From: an uncultured Planctomycetota bacterium
GTDB lineage: Bacteria > Planctomycetota > UBA1135 > GCA-002686595
DNA: 11,619 nt
Direction of reading: 5' to 3'
NCBI GenBank assembly: GCA_903829565.1
Contig: CAIKQM010000208.1
Location: 1-11,619, forward strand
Shown: piece after piece, positions 1 to 6,563 of the stretch
Position numbering within the stretch: position 1 is the stretch's first letter
How the letters are laid out: every line of letters begins with the position of its first letter
The notes under the pieces: generated by a model
What the model saw: only the letters and a program-made list of their open reading frames with translations
What the model was told of the DNA's origin: nothing
Database searches by the model: none
Made by a program: the position numbers and the translations under genes

Positions 1-149
1 CTGCCCAGCAACTCACACGCGAACACTTGCAGCGTTGGCTCGACGACACGCGCGCTGAGCACGCCGCCACCGAGAGCGCCGAGGTGTGGCTGATGTCACC
101 GCGCCGCTTCTCGCAGTTCGCCGCAGCGCAGGTCGCCGACCTATTCTGA
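1..149 (+). CDS. C-terminal end of an unidentified protein (5' truncated by window edge)
   Basis: An open frame runs in from the left edge (first full codon at base 3) to a TGA at 147-149 and encodes the last 48 residues of a protein. Third codon positions are mostly G or C, as in the real genes here, which supports it as coding. The tail is rich in charged residues and alanine and ends in AAQVADLF; no domain can be named from so little. Its stop codon lies just inside the 3' end of the opposite-strand phosphatase gene, so the two genes converge and overlap by about 9 bp. The opposite strand of this stretch is also open, but only as a shadow frame. I do not recognise the family. Confidence 0.6.
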   Translation, partial: AQQLTREHLQRWLDDTRAEHAATESAEVWLMSPRRFSQFAAAQVADLF

Positions 150-1385
150 GCGCTTGGGTTGCGTACGCGCGGTCGCCAGCTCGACGGTGTCGAAGACTTG
201 CCCTTCCACATCCAGTGCACGGATGGTCGCCGTGCCATTGGCGCGCAGGTCCACGCACCACAAGTGGTTCTTGGCCTCGGCCTTCGCGAGCCACCACGCC
301 GTGCCGTTCTCGGGCACTTTGCGCGGAAGCACGCCCCACGAGCCATCGCCCAAGTAGAGCAACCCGTTGGCGTCATCGCGCTGGCCCGCGCGGATGCGGT
401 GCGAGCGCTTCCAGTTGTGGTGGTCGTGCTCGAAGGCGGCGCTGATGCCGTGTTGCTCCCACAACGGCACCCAATGCTTGCGGATCGCAATCGATAACGG
501 TGCATCCAGCGGACCAAGGTCTTTGGGTGCCTTGGTCGTGCCATACGCGGGGTAGTGATACACAGGGAAGAGGAACTGCTGGTTGGCGCGTTGCTCCATC
601 GCGCTCGCCAACCAAGCGGTTTGTTCGCCTTCGATGGGGGCTGTGTGGTTCGTGTCCAACAACACCAATGAGAGATAGGAACCAAAGTCTAGGGCGCGAT
701 ACGCGCGCCAGTTCTCATGCACATGCAGGCCGTAGTAGTACGGCGCATCGTGAGGAACCTTGCCTTGGAAGTGGCCGCGCACCTCGTGATTGCCGATGCC
801 CACCACGAGCGGGATGACACGGCGGTCCTTGGCGACCGAAGTCCGTGTCCACGCTTCCAGCCAAGCGACCACACGCGATACCTTGACACCGTCCTCGTAC
901 GCCAAGTCGCCGCCAAACAGGACAAAGTCCGGATCCAGCGCCGTCGAACAGCGGTTCATGGCTTCGAAGCGTTCGCGCGTCGCCATGGTGTCGCCGCCAT
1001 TCACAAAGCGCAGGCCGCGTGTGCTCAAGTCCTTGGGCATCGTGCGGAACACCAATGGTTGCGTCTTGGCGTCCGGTGCCTTGCCGATGGCGAACTCATA
1101 ACGCGTGTCGGCTTCCAAGCCCGTCAAGTGTGCTTGACGGCGCTGCAGGCTGGAAGGGGCCACCACACTGTGGGCGGCGGTCGCAGTGCTCCACTCGCTT
1201 GCGCCTTCTTTGCGCCACAGCAGCGTGTTCGAGCTCTCTGGATAGAGATCGACCCAATTCACCACCATCGTGGTCGTCGGGTCGCGCTCCCACTCGAGGT
1301 ACAGGCCTACCAGGTCTTGCGCAGCCGACAGCGGTGCACAGCACAGCAGCCAACACACAGTTCGCAGCATGTCTCTCCAGCGCAT
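141..1385 (-). CDS. Secreted purple-acid-phosphatase-like metallophosphoesterase
   Basis: Predicted exported phosphoesterase of 414 aa. An N-terminal signal peptide (Arg-rich start, then hydrophobic LRTVCWLLCCAPLSAA, cleavage near residue 22) is followed by a fibronectin-III-like domain (about 25-117), as in purple acid phosphatases, and then a calcineurin-like metallophosphoesterase domain (about 125-395). Visible metal-site motifs are GGDT (D132), GGDLAY (D160, Y163), GNHE (N199, H200), VYHYP (H277) and EHDH (H320, H322). The usual GDxG and GHxH motifs therefore appear in variant form, but the His/Asp/Asn ligands are present; Y163 matches the Tyr that gives purple acid phosphatases their colour. 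By family, the substrate would be phosphomonoesters or related esters outside the cytoplasm. The ATG at 1385 has AGGA 7 nt upstream. A second in-frame ATG at 1370 has GGAGA close by and would also leave a complete signal peptide, so the start is uncertain by five codons. It lies 32 bp downstream of the cupin gene, probably in the same transcript. Confidence 0.88.
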   Translation of the reverse strand: MRWRDMLRTVCWLLCCAPLSAAQDLVGLYLEWERDPTTTMVVNWVDLYPESSNTLLWRKEGASEWSTATAAHSVVAPSSLQRRQAHLTGLEADTRYEFAIGKAPDAKTQPLVFRTMPKDLSTRGLRFVNGGDTMATRERFEAMNRCSTALDPDFVLFGGDLAYEDGVKVSRVVAWLEAWTRTSVAKDRRVIPLVVGIGNHEVRGHFQGKVPHDAPYYYGLHVHENWRAYRALDFGSYLSLVLLDTNHTAPIEGEQTAWLASAMEQRANQQFLFPVYHYPAYGTTKAPKDLGPLDAPLSIAIRKHWVPLWEQHGISAAFEHDHHNWKRSHRIRAGQRDDANGLLYLGDGSWGVLPRKVPENGTAWWLAKAEAKNHLWCVDLRANGTATIRALDVEGQVFDTVELATARTQPKRSE

Positions 1386-1390
1386 GCTCT

Positions 1391-1429
1391 CATCCTAGCC
1401 GCACAACCAGCTGGTGCTCAGGCTAGATG
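1391..1429. repeat. Imperfect palindrome at the cupin/phosphatase junction
   Basis: The outer arms CTAGCC (1395-1400) and GGCTAG (1421-1426) are perfect inverted repeats. They extend by CAT/ATG (1391-1393, 1427-1429) if C1394 is bulged. In the centre is the perfect 10-bp palindrome ACCAGCTGGT (1406-1415), separated from each arm by 5 nt. On the minus strand the element covers the last codons and stop of the cupin gene and the AGGA upstream of the first phosphatase ATG. It could be an RNA structure affecting phosphatase translation, or a protein-binding site; neither is shown. Confidence 0.4.
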
Positions 1430-2080
1430 GCCTACCTTCACCAAGATGGTGGCGCCTTCGTGCTCGGTGTAGGGACGGTGCTGGCTCAAGTGCGGGCTGC
1501 GCAGCCACATTCCTGCCGGATACTGGCCATGTTCGTCGCGAAAGACCCCATCGAGGACCAGGATCTCCTCACCGCCCCAGTGTCTATGCGCTTGGAACAC
1601 GGTGCCGGGCTCCCAGCGCACCAAGGCCGTCGCCTGCCCGTTGTGTTCATGCAGCGACATCACCGACAAGCCCGGCACCAGCCCCGGTTGCCAGCGCATG
1701 GCTGACGTGCGGAGGTGCACGCGCGCTTGCGCGTGTGCTGAGGGGCTGCGCTTGCAGTACAGCACGCAACCCTGCTTTGTAGACAGGGTCGATGCACGCG
1801 CGCTGAACCAGCGCACATAGTCGCGCTCTGCACACGACACACCGTCGATCGTCACATCGCCGGCTACTACGAAGACCTCGTAGGTCTGAGCCTCATTCGG
1901 CGCGGTCCAGCTCGTGCCTGCGTCGCAGTGCAGCAGCAGCGTCTCCGTAGCCGACAACCCCGTTGCAGTCTCTAAAACAACACGAGGCGCACGCCTTGCG
2001 TACACCTCGCGTCCATCAACCCGCACGGCTACGCGCGGATCGTCATTCAGCGGCACATCATAGACCTGAGAGCATGGCAT
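1418..2080 (-). CDS. ChrR-type cupin domain protein
   Basis: A 220-aa two-cupin protein of the kind called ChrR-like cupin. The N-terminal half (about 15-110) is a degenerate cupin without a clear histidine cluster. The C-terminal half (about 120-217) has the full metal motif: HRHWGGEE (H165, H167, E171), the family-typical VLDGVF and YPAGMWLR, and a later His in SQHRP (H201). By family it binds a divalent metal and may be a small-molecule dioxygenase or lyase, or a sensor. The zinc-binding anti-sigma domain that precedes the cupin in true ChrR is absent, so anti-sigma activity should not be assumed. I chose the ATG at 2080, which overlaps flgM by 23 bp. An in-frame ATG at 2125 would overlap by 68 bp, and a GTG at 2056, just after the flgM stop, is also possible. 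Co-transcription with flgM is very likely. Confidence 0.82.
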   Translation of the reverse strand: MPCSQVYDVPLNDDPRVAVRVDGREVYARRAPRVVLETATGLSATETLLLHCDAGTSWTAPNEAQTYEVFVVAGDVTIDGVSCAERDYVRWFSARASTLSTKQGCVLYCKRSPSAHAQARVHLRTSAMRWQPGLVPGLSVMSLHEHNGQATALVRWEPGTVFQAHRHWGGEEILVLDGVFRDEHGQYPAGMWLRSPHLSQHRPYTEHEGATILVKVGHLA

Positions 2081-2378
2081 CGGCGGCTTGCTCGACACGA
2101 TCCTGCGTGTTGAGCTTGCCATCAAGATAGCGTTGCTTCAGCTCGGCGAGTCGCGCCGCGTGTGCTTCGCTCTCCGTGGCCGCACCTGTCTCGGCGCGCT
2201 CCATCAAGATGCGCGAGGCCGTTGACAGTTCCAGTTGATCCTTGCGCGTACCGCTGGCTTGCGCGCTCTGCTGAGGAGCCGTCTCCAGTGCCTTGGCAAT
2301 GGCCTCACGATTCGTGCGCGTCAGATCAATCTGCGCGTCGCGTGAGGCACCAGGGCGTTGTGAGTCATGGATGTTCAT
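2058..2378 (-). CDS. flgM: FlgM-like anti-sigma-28 factor
   Basis: A small (106 aa), hydrophilic protein whose C-terminal half fits the FlgM family: DQLELSTASR (about 47-56), a linker rich in Glu and Ala, then RLAELKQRYLDGKLN followed by DRVEQAADAML near the end. In flagellated bacteria FlgM binds the flagellar sigma factor (sigma-28, FliA) through this C-terminal region and is exported when the hook is complete; the N-terminal half is normally disordered, as this one looks. The ATG at 2378 was chosen because AAGGA lies 8 nt upstream and upstream residues of the longer open frame do not resemble FlgM. No flagellar gene is visible nearby, which is unusual, since flgM commonly sits with flgN or flagellar operons. 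It may be a genuine orphan flgM or a FlgM-fold regulator of another sigma factor. The cupin gene overlaps its 3' end. Confidence 0.7.
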   Translation of the reverse strand: MNIHDSQRPGASRDAQIDLTRTNREAIAKALETAPQQSAQASGTRKDQLELSTASRILMERAETGAATESEAHAARLAELKQRYLDGKLNTQDRVEQAADAMLSGL

Positions 2379-2422
2379 GGTTGTCGTCCTTCGTGGTGGA
2401 AGGCCGGGGCTGTCAGAACTGG

Positions 2423-2430
2423 TTATCGGC
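2423..2430 (-). promoter_or_regulatory. Sigma-28-like -10 element upstream of flgM
   Basis: On the minus strand the octamer GCCGATAA is identical to the -10 consensus of flagellar sigma-28 promoters. It ends 44 nt before the flgM start codon. The matching -35 sequence (TAAA about 15 nt further upstream) is not present; TCAT stands there instead. It is therefore half a promoter and may be coincidence. Confidence 0.3.
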
Positions 2431-2505
2431 CTCTCGCGGAGGTAGATGAGAGGAAAAGCTCCGGCTTGAGGAATCAGTTTCCGTATTGGTTGCAAGTTGG
2501 CTTCC

Positions 2506-2511
2506 TATAAA
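2506..2511 (+). promoter_or_regulatory. Possible -10 hexamer for the M1 peptidase operon
   Basis: TATAAA lies 55 nt upstream of the peptidase ATG in an AT-richer stretch. TTGCAA at 2490-2495 resembles a -35 hexamer but is only 10 bp away, too close for a normal sigma-70 promoter. This is a weak call resting on one hexamer. Confidence 0.22.
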
Positions 2512-2566
2512 CACTTGCGAAAGTTCATTCTTGAGGTTTCGGGCGCCTACCGGCATCCTGAACGGC

Positions 2567-4798
2567 ATGCGAAAGGCGCTCCTGAGCCTGTGCGCGGCTG
2601 TCGTCGCCGCCCTGTCCGTGTCCTCCACGGCCCTCGCGTCTCCGTTCCAAGAGCCCTGTCGTGCGGACTACCAGATCCAACTCCGCTACGACGAACAGGA
2701 GCGCCGCGTCCAAGGTCGCGAGTCGATCCGCTATACGAACACGACGCGCGACGACATTCCGGATCTGCAGTTCCACCTCTACTGGAACGCGTTTGCGAAT
2801 GATCGCTCGACACACTTGATCGAGTCCGGCGGAGTCACGCGCGGTGGTTTGATCAAGGATGGCGAGTTTGGTTGGACTCGCATCACCAGCGTGCTCGTGG
2901 ATGGCGAAGAGCTGATTGGATCGTTGGAGCACATCGCGCTCGACGACGGCAACAAGGACGATCGCAGCGTAGCGCGCGTGCGTTTGAAGAAGCCGATCAA
3001 GGGCGGTGCTGCGCAAGTCATCGAGGTGCGTTGGGAAGCACGCATGCCGCGTGTGCGCCGCCGCACAGGCTACAAGGATGACTTCCTCTTCGTCGCGCAG
3101 TGGTTTCCCAAGCTCGGCGTGTGGGAGCAGAGCAATGGTTGGAACTGCCATCAGTTCCATGCCAGCACCGAGTTCTATTCGAACTATGGTTGGTACGACG
3201 TAGAGCTCGATCTGCCCGCGAAGTACGAGGGCAAGATCGGTGCGTCCGGTGTGCAAGAAGGTCCTGCGCGCGTCGACAACGGTCGTGTGGTGACGCGCTT
3301 TCTTGCGCCTGGTGCCGCGGACCGCCAAGAGCTCGATCGCATCGGCAAGCGTCCGGCGGTGCATGACTTCACCTGGACCGCGGACCCTGACTATGTGGTG
3401 TACCGCGACACCTTCCATTGGGATGAGTGGGCGCAACGCTTCAGCAGTGAGGTGGATCGCGTGGCGTTGGCGCTGGGCCGTGCGCGCGACGAAGTGCGCG
3501 TGCGCGATGTCGATGTCACGGTGCTGATCCAGCCCGAGCGCACGGCCCAAGCCCTGCGCCACTTTGATGCGACATGCACTGCGCTGTTCTTCTATGGCTT
3601 GTGGTGGGGTGAGTATCCGTACGAGCACATCACTTGCGTGGATCCTGCTTGGGGCGGTGGTGCCGCCGGAGGCATGGAGTACCCGACGCTCTTCACGGCG
3701 GGCACGGACCTGTGGGCGCGCTCGATCCAACAGAACCCCGAGAGCGTGACCGTGCATGAGGCCGGCCACCAGTTCTGGTACGGGCTCGTGGGCAACAACG
3801 AGTTCGAAGCCGGTTGGATGGATGAAGGCTTCAACACCTTCACACAGAACGATGCGCTGTGGTTGCGCTATGGCCCGAGCGCGCGCACGACCAACTACGC
3901 TGGCCTGCACTACGATGGTGTCGCGCTTGTAGGTGTGCAGTCGCCACTGCCCAAGGTCTATGGCCTTGATGTGGTCCCGGCGACCGATGTGTTGCGCTGG
4001 TGGCGCGACCAACCGCTGTTGTCCTTCTCGCGTTCGCGCGTCGACCAACGGCATAGCGAACGCAATGGCTACTTGTTGGATCCGGATACGGATCAGGTCG
4101 ATTGCCACGGCTGGTTGTACGCCAACAGCACGAGCTACCGCGTCAATAGCTATCGGCGCACCGCCAATGCCTTGCGCTCGCTCGAAGGCTTGGTGGGCAG
4201 CGAGCGCTTCTTGCGCGGCATGCGCAAGTACAGCGAAGAATGGCGCTACAACCACCCGTACCCGGACGACTTTTTCCGCACGTTCCAACAGGGAGCGGAA
4301 GTCGATGTGCAGTGGTACTTCGACCAAGCCTTCCGTTCGACAGCCACAGTCGATTGGCAGCTATCGGTAAGCGAAACGCAGATCAAGGCGCTGCGCGGCT
4401 GGGTGCCGGACAGTCAAGGCAACTTTACAGCTGCTCCCAAGGCCGCGGAGGAAGCCCCGCAATGGCGACCCGACATCTTGATCAAGCGCAAGGGCGAGTT
4501 GCTACTGCCGTTGGAAGTGGAAGCGCGCTGGGCTGATGGTCATGTGGTGCGCCGTGCATGGACGCGCGATGACCAGCTGCGCTCCACTTGGTGGAAGCCC
4601 TTCAAGTCGGACGAGACGCGCGCTGCCAAGCTGGAGTCCGTTGTGTTGGACCCCGATCGCCGCTGGACCTTCGACACGAACCTCGCCAACAACGCCTGGT
4701 ACGCCGAGAAAGACCAAGCGACGCCGTGGCGACATGCCGAGCGAACATGGGCGCATTGGACTCACGTGTTGCACTGGATCGGAGGCATCGGTGGTTGA
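2567..4798 (+). CDS. Secreted M1-family zinc metallopeptidase (gluzincin)
   Basis: A 743-aa exported peptidase. The signal peptide (MRKALLSLCA, then a hydrophobic Ala/Val/Leu core, cleavage near ALAS at about 25) fixes the start at 2567; the upstream extension of the frame has no such character. An N-terminal beta domain of the aminopeptidase-N type (about 32-255) precedes the catalytic domain (about 280-600). The zinc site is complete: HEAGH (H397, E398, H401) and E420 in WMDEGFN, exactly 18 residues after H401. GGMEY (368-372) stands where M1 enzymes have the GAMEN motif that binds the substrate amino terminus, and a Tyr near 529 could be the transition-state tyrosine. The last 140 residues (about 600-743) form a beta-rich tail of unknown role. 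By family it would remove N-terminal residues from peptides outside the cytoplasm, probably for nutrient uptake. No strong Shine-Dalgarno sequence precedes the ATG. Its last 8 bp overlap the downstream membrane-protein gene. Confidence 0.92.
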   Translation: MRKALLSLCAAVVAALSVSSTALASPFQEPCRADYQIQLRYDEQERRVQGRESIRYTNTTRDDIPDLQFHLYWNAFANDRSTHLIESGGVTRGGLIKDGEFGWTRITSVLVDGEELIGSLEHIALDDGNKDDRSVARVRLKKPIKGGAAQVIEVRWEARMPRVRRRTGYKDDFLFVAQWFPKLGVWEQSNGWNCHQFHASTEFYSNYGWYDVELDLPAKYEGKIGASGVQEGPARVDNGRVVTRFLAPGAADRQELDRIGKRPAVHDFTWTADPDYVVYRDTFHWDEWAQRFSSEVDRVALALGRARDEVRVRDVDVTVLIQPERTAQALRHFDATCTALFFYGLWWGEYPYEHITCVDPAWGGGAAGGMEYPTLFTAGTDLWARSIQQNPESVTVHEAGHQFWYGLVGNNEFEAGWMDEGFNTFTQNDALWLRYGPSARTTNYAGLHYDGVALVGVQSPLPKVYGLDVVPATDVLRWWRDQPLLSFSRSRVDQRHSERNGYLLDPDTDQVDCHGWLYANSTSYRVNSYRRTANALRSLEGLVGSERFLRGMRKYSEEWRYNHPYPDDFFRTFQQGAEVDVQWYFDQAFRSTATVDWQLSVSETQIKALRGWVPDSQGNFTAAPKAAEEAPQWRPDILIKRKGELLLPLEVEARWADGHVVRRAWTRDDQLRSTWWKPFKSDETRAAKLESVVLDPDRRWTFDTNLANNAWYAEKDQATPWRHAERTWAHWTHVLHWIGGIGG

Positions 4799-5864
4799 GC
4801 ACAGACACGGAACTCCGCCGGTGAATGAATGGAGTACCCTGGAACCCGAACACGCACCGCGTAGCGTGTTGCTCGATGCCTTGCGCGGCGCTGTCTCACG
4901 CCCTCCGGTGTGGGCCTCGATCGTGCTGGTGCAGGCGCTGATTGCGCTGGCACCCGCATTGATGGTGCAGGACTGGTTGCGTGATGCGCTCGGGTCTGGC
5001 TACCAAGCAGGCAGCCAGTACGCCGACCTCGATGCGCTCTTCCGCCAAGACCATCGTGCAGGCTTGAGTGCTCTCGACAGCACTGTGAATGTGCTTGGCT
5101 CGTGGCTCGGGTTGCTTGTGATTCTCTTGGGGTGCTTTACCGCCGGGGGATGGTTGCAGGTGTACTTGCAGCGCACGGAAGGCGAATCGTTCCGGCGTTT
5201 TTGCTTTGGCGGAGCGCGCTGGTTCTGGCGTTTCGTGCGGGTGGCTGGTGTCAGCCTGGTGTGCATGGGTCTGGTCACATGGTTGGTGCGCGGCGCGGCT
5301 TGGAACCATGTCGTGCTGTCCGGTTTGCTTGGCATCCCCAGCCATGACTGGTCGAGCTTCGAGACGCTCGGCAGCGAAGCAACGGCGTGGAAGATCCGCT
5401 TGGTGCAAGATGTCGTCCACGCGCTTGGTGTGGCTTTGGTGCTGGCGTGGGGCGATTGGACGCGCACACGCATGGCCTTGTTGGACACACACAGCGCGCT
5501 CTGGGCTAGCTTGTGCACTCTGTGGACCATGGCGCGCCATCCTTGGCGCACACTGGGTACCTCGGCCACATTCCTCGTCGTAGAGGCGGCTCTCGTGTGG
5601 ATGCTGGGCTTGCTGGCTCGCAGCCTGGACGGGGCTGTGTTGCGCACCGGTGAATGGTGGCCTGTGGCGGTGTTGACCTTGTTGACGCTCGCGGTCTTGG
5701 CGGTGCGCGTCATTGTGCGTGGTGCGCGTTACCACGCCGCTGTCCAGATTTCACGACAGGTGGTGACGCCTATTGCGCGTCCTGATCCTTGGAAGGACAC
5801 GGTGGGCGGCCCGGGCGGGCCGCGTTATCCCATCGGTGGCGACGACCACTTGGTGCAGATCTAA
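4791..5864 (+). CDS. Six-helix integral membrane protein of unknown function
   Basis: A 357-aa protein with about six predicted membrane segments near residues 39-59, 102-125, 148-166, 206-221, 257-278 and 290-309. The loops carry many Arg and Trp residues (e.g. GGARWFWRFVR before helix 3). A loop between helices 1 and 2 (about 60-100) and another between 3 and 4 (about 167-205) are larger and polar. The C-terminus (about 325-357) is Pro/Gly/Asp-rich and soluble. I recognise no family motif. The GTG at 4791 was chosen because GGAGG lies 5 nt upstream, inside the end of the M1 gene; the gene overlaps that peptidase by 8 bp, so translation is likely coupled. A GTG at 4821 is a weaker alternative. 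The pairing suggests a membrane partner of the exported peptidase or simple co-expression; the function is unknown. Confidence 0.85.
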   Translation: MVEHRHGTPPVNEWSTLEPEHAPRSVLLDALRGAVSRPPVWASIVLVQALIALAPALMVQDWLRDALGSGYQAGSQYADLDALFRQDHRAGLSALDSTVNVLGSWLGLLVILLGCFTAGGWLQVYLQRTEGESFRRFCFGGARWFWRFVRVAGVSLVCMGLVTWLVRGAAWNHVVLSGLLGIPSHDWSSFETLGSEATAWKIRLVQDVVHALGVALVLAWGDWTRTRMALLDTHSALWASLCTLWTMARHPWRTLGTSATFLVVEAALVWMLGLLARSLDGAVLRTGEWWPVAVLTLLTLAVLAVRVIVRGARYHAAVQISRQVVTPIARPDPWKDTVGGPGGPRYPIGGDDHLVQI

Positions 5865-5878
5865 GCCTCGTTGAGGCT
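5864..5878. terminator. Small hairpin between convergent genes
   Basis: AGCCTC (5864-5869) and GAGGCT (5873-5878) form a perfect 6-bp stem with a 3-nt GTT loop. It begins at the last base of the membrane-protein stop codon and ends just before the HAD stop codon. It has no T-run on either side, so if it ends transcription it is an atypical, possibly bidirectional terminator. Confidence 0.38.
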
Positions 5879-5879
5879 G

Positions 5880-6530
5880 CTACCGCAGAGTCAGCATAGG
5901 CCAGCCGCGCTCTTGTGCTGCCGCATGCAGCACAGGATCCGGATCGACGCACACGGGATGTGACACACGCGATAGCAAGGGCAGGTCGTTGTGCGAGTCG
6001 CTGTAGAACCAGACTTCGCCCGCGTGATCCAAGCCCAAGCCGCGAGCTGCCAACCACTCTTCTACTCGCGCGATCTTGCCTTCACGAAAGCACGGTTGGC
6101 CATGCAAGCGCCCCGTGTAGCGCTCGCCAGCGCGTTCGAGTCGTGTCGCAATGAGCTCCGAGATCTCGAGTCCTTGGGCAATACGCCCCGCCAAGAAGTC
6201 GTTGGTGGCTGTGACCATGGCCACCTCATAGCCGGCGGCGCGACGCTGTTGGACGAGTTCGATGGCGCGCGGCTTCAAGCGCGGCGCGGCACGCGTCGTG
6301 TACCAGTCTTCGCGCCACGCCTGCAAGGTGTGCGGCTCAAGGCGCACGAACGGATCCAAGTAGGTGGCGAGGAACTTCGCCAGGTCGAGGCGACCCAACT
6401 GATAGTCGCGGTGAAAGCCACGCGTTACTTCGGCATCGCTCTCGCCGCGTTCGGCGAGGTACTCGCTCCACAAGAGGTCGCTGACGCCATCCAGCAGCGT
6501 TTCATCGAGATCGAACAGGGCTACGCGCAT
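5880..6530 (-). CDS. HAD-superfamily phosphatase, subfamily IB (SerB-like)
   Basis: A 216-aa cytoplasmic phosphohydrolase matching the HAD-IB group related to phosphoserine phosphatase. All four HAD motifs are visible: I, DLDETLL with nucleophile D7 and D9; II, VTATN with T107; III, K152 in REGKIARVEEW; IV, YSDSHNDLPLL with D178 and D182. The helical cap lies between motifs I and II (about 15-85). The C-terminal HPVCVDPDP and GWPMLTLR are typical of this subfamily. The catalysed reaction is hydrolysis of a phosphomonoester through an aspartyl-phosphate intermediate with Mg2+; the substrate cannot be read from sequence, and L-phosphoserine is only one possibility. The start at 6530 was chosen because the nucleophile must lie close to the N-terminus; the much longer open frame upstream is the antisense of the aminopeptidase gene. 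No Shine-Dalgarno sequence is evident. It is divergent from the aminopeptidase with 33 bp between starts and convergent with the membrane protein. Confidence 0.88.
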   Translation of the reverse strand: MRVALFDLDETLLDGVSDLLWSEYLAERGESDAEVTRGFHRDYQLGRLDLAKFLATYLDPFVRLEPHTLQAWREDWYTTRAAPRLKPRAIELVQQRRAAGYEVAMVTATNDFLAGRIAQGLEISELIATRLERAGERYTGRLHGQPCFREGKIARVEEWLAARGLGLDHAGEVWFYSDSHNDLPLLSRVSHPVCVDPDPVLHAAAQERGWPMLTLR

Positions 6531-6551
6531 AGAGGCCGCAGAGGATAGCGT

Positions 6552-6557
6552 TACTAT
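6552..6557 (+). promoter_or_regulatory. Possible -10 element placed for a leaderless aminopeptidase mRNA
   Basis: TACTAT matches TATAAT at four of six positions and ends 6 nt before the GTG start at 6564, the distance expected if transcription begins at the start codon itself. No Shine-Dalgarno sequence lies at the proper distance. No convincing -35 is seen, so this is a weak suggestion. Confidence 0.18.
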
Positions 6558-6563
6558 GGCTGC

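Larger units (their letters stand above)
2379..2566. other. Divergent intergenic region between flgM and the M1 peptidase
   Basis: This 188-bp stretch is the only substantial non-coding region in the window and must carry the promoters for both divergent units. It has a lower GC content than its surroundings in the part around 2450-2530. On the plus strand TATAAA (2506-2511) would serve as a -10 for the peptidase gene, but no good -35 lies at 16-18 bp. On the minus strand a sigma-28-like -10 lies at 2423-2430. Open frames that extend into it from either side show no coding character. Confidence 0.6.

Noticed and set aside
717..1472. 251-codon plus-strand frame opposite the phosphatase
   Set aside because: It is antisense to the phosphatase and cupin genes; both have conserved motifs and the plus-strand product does not.
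2525..4327. 600-codon open frame on the minus strand
   Set aside because: It is antisense to the M1 peptidase, whose zinc motif and signal peptide are clear. The antisense product has no recognisable domain.
4896..5735. 279- and 237-codon minus-strand frames opposite the membrane protein
   Set aside because: The sense frame has six regular hydrophobic helices and a good ribosome site. The antisense products are Gln/His/Arg-rich and structureless, which is typical of the complement of a membrane protein gene.
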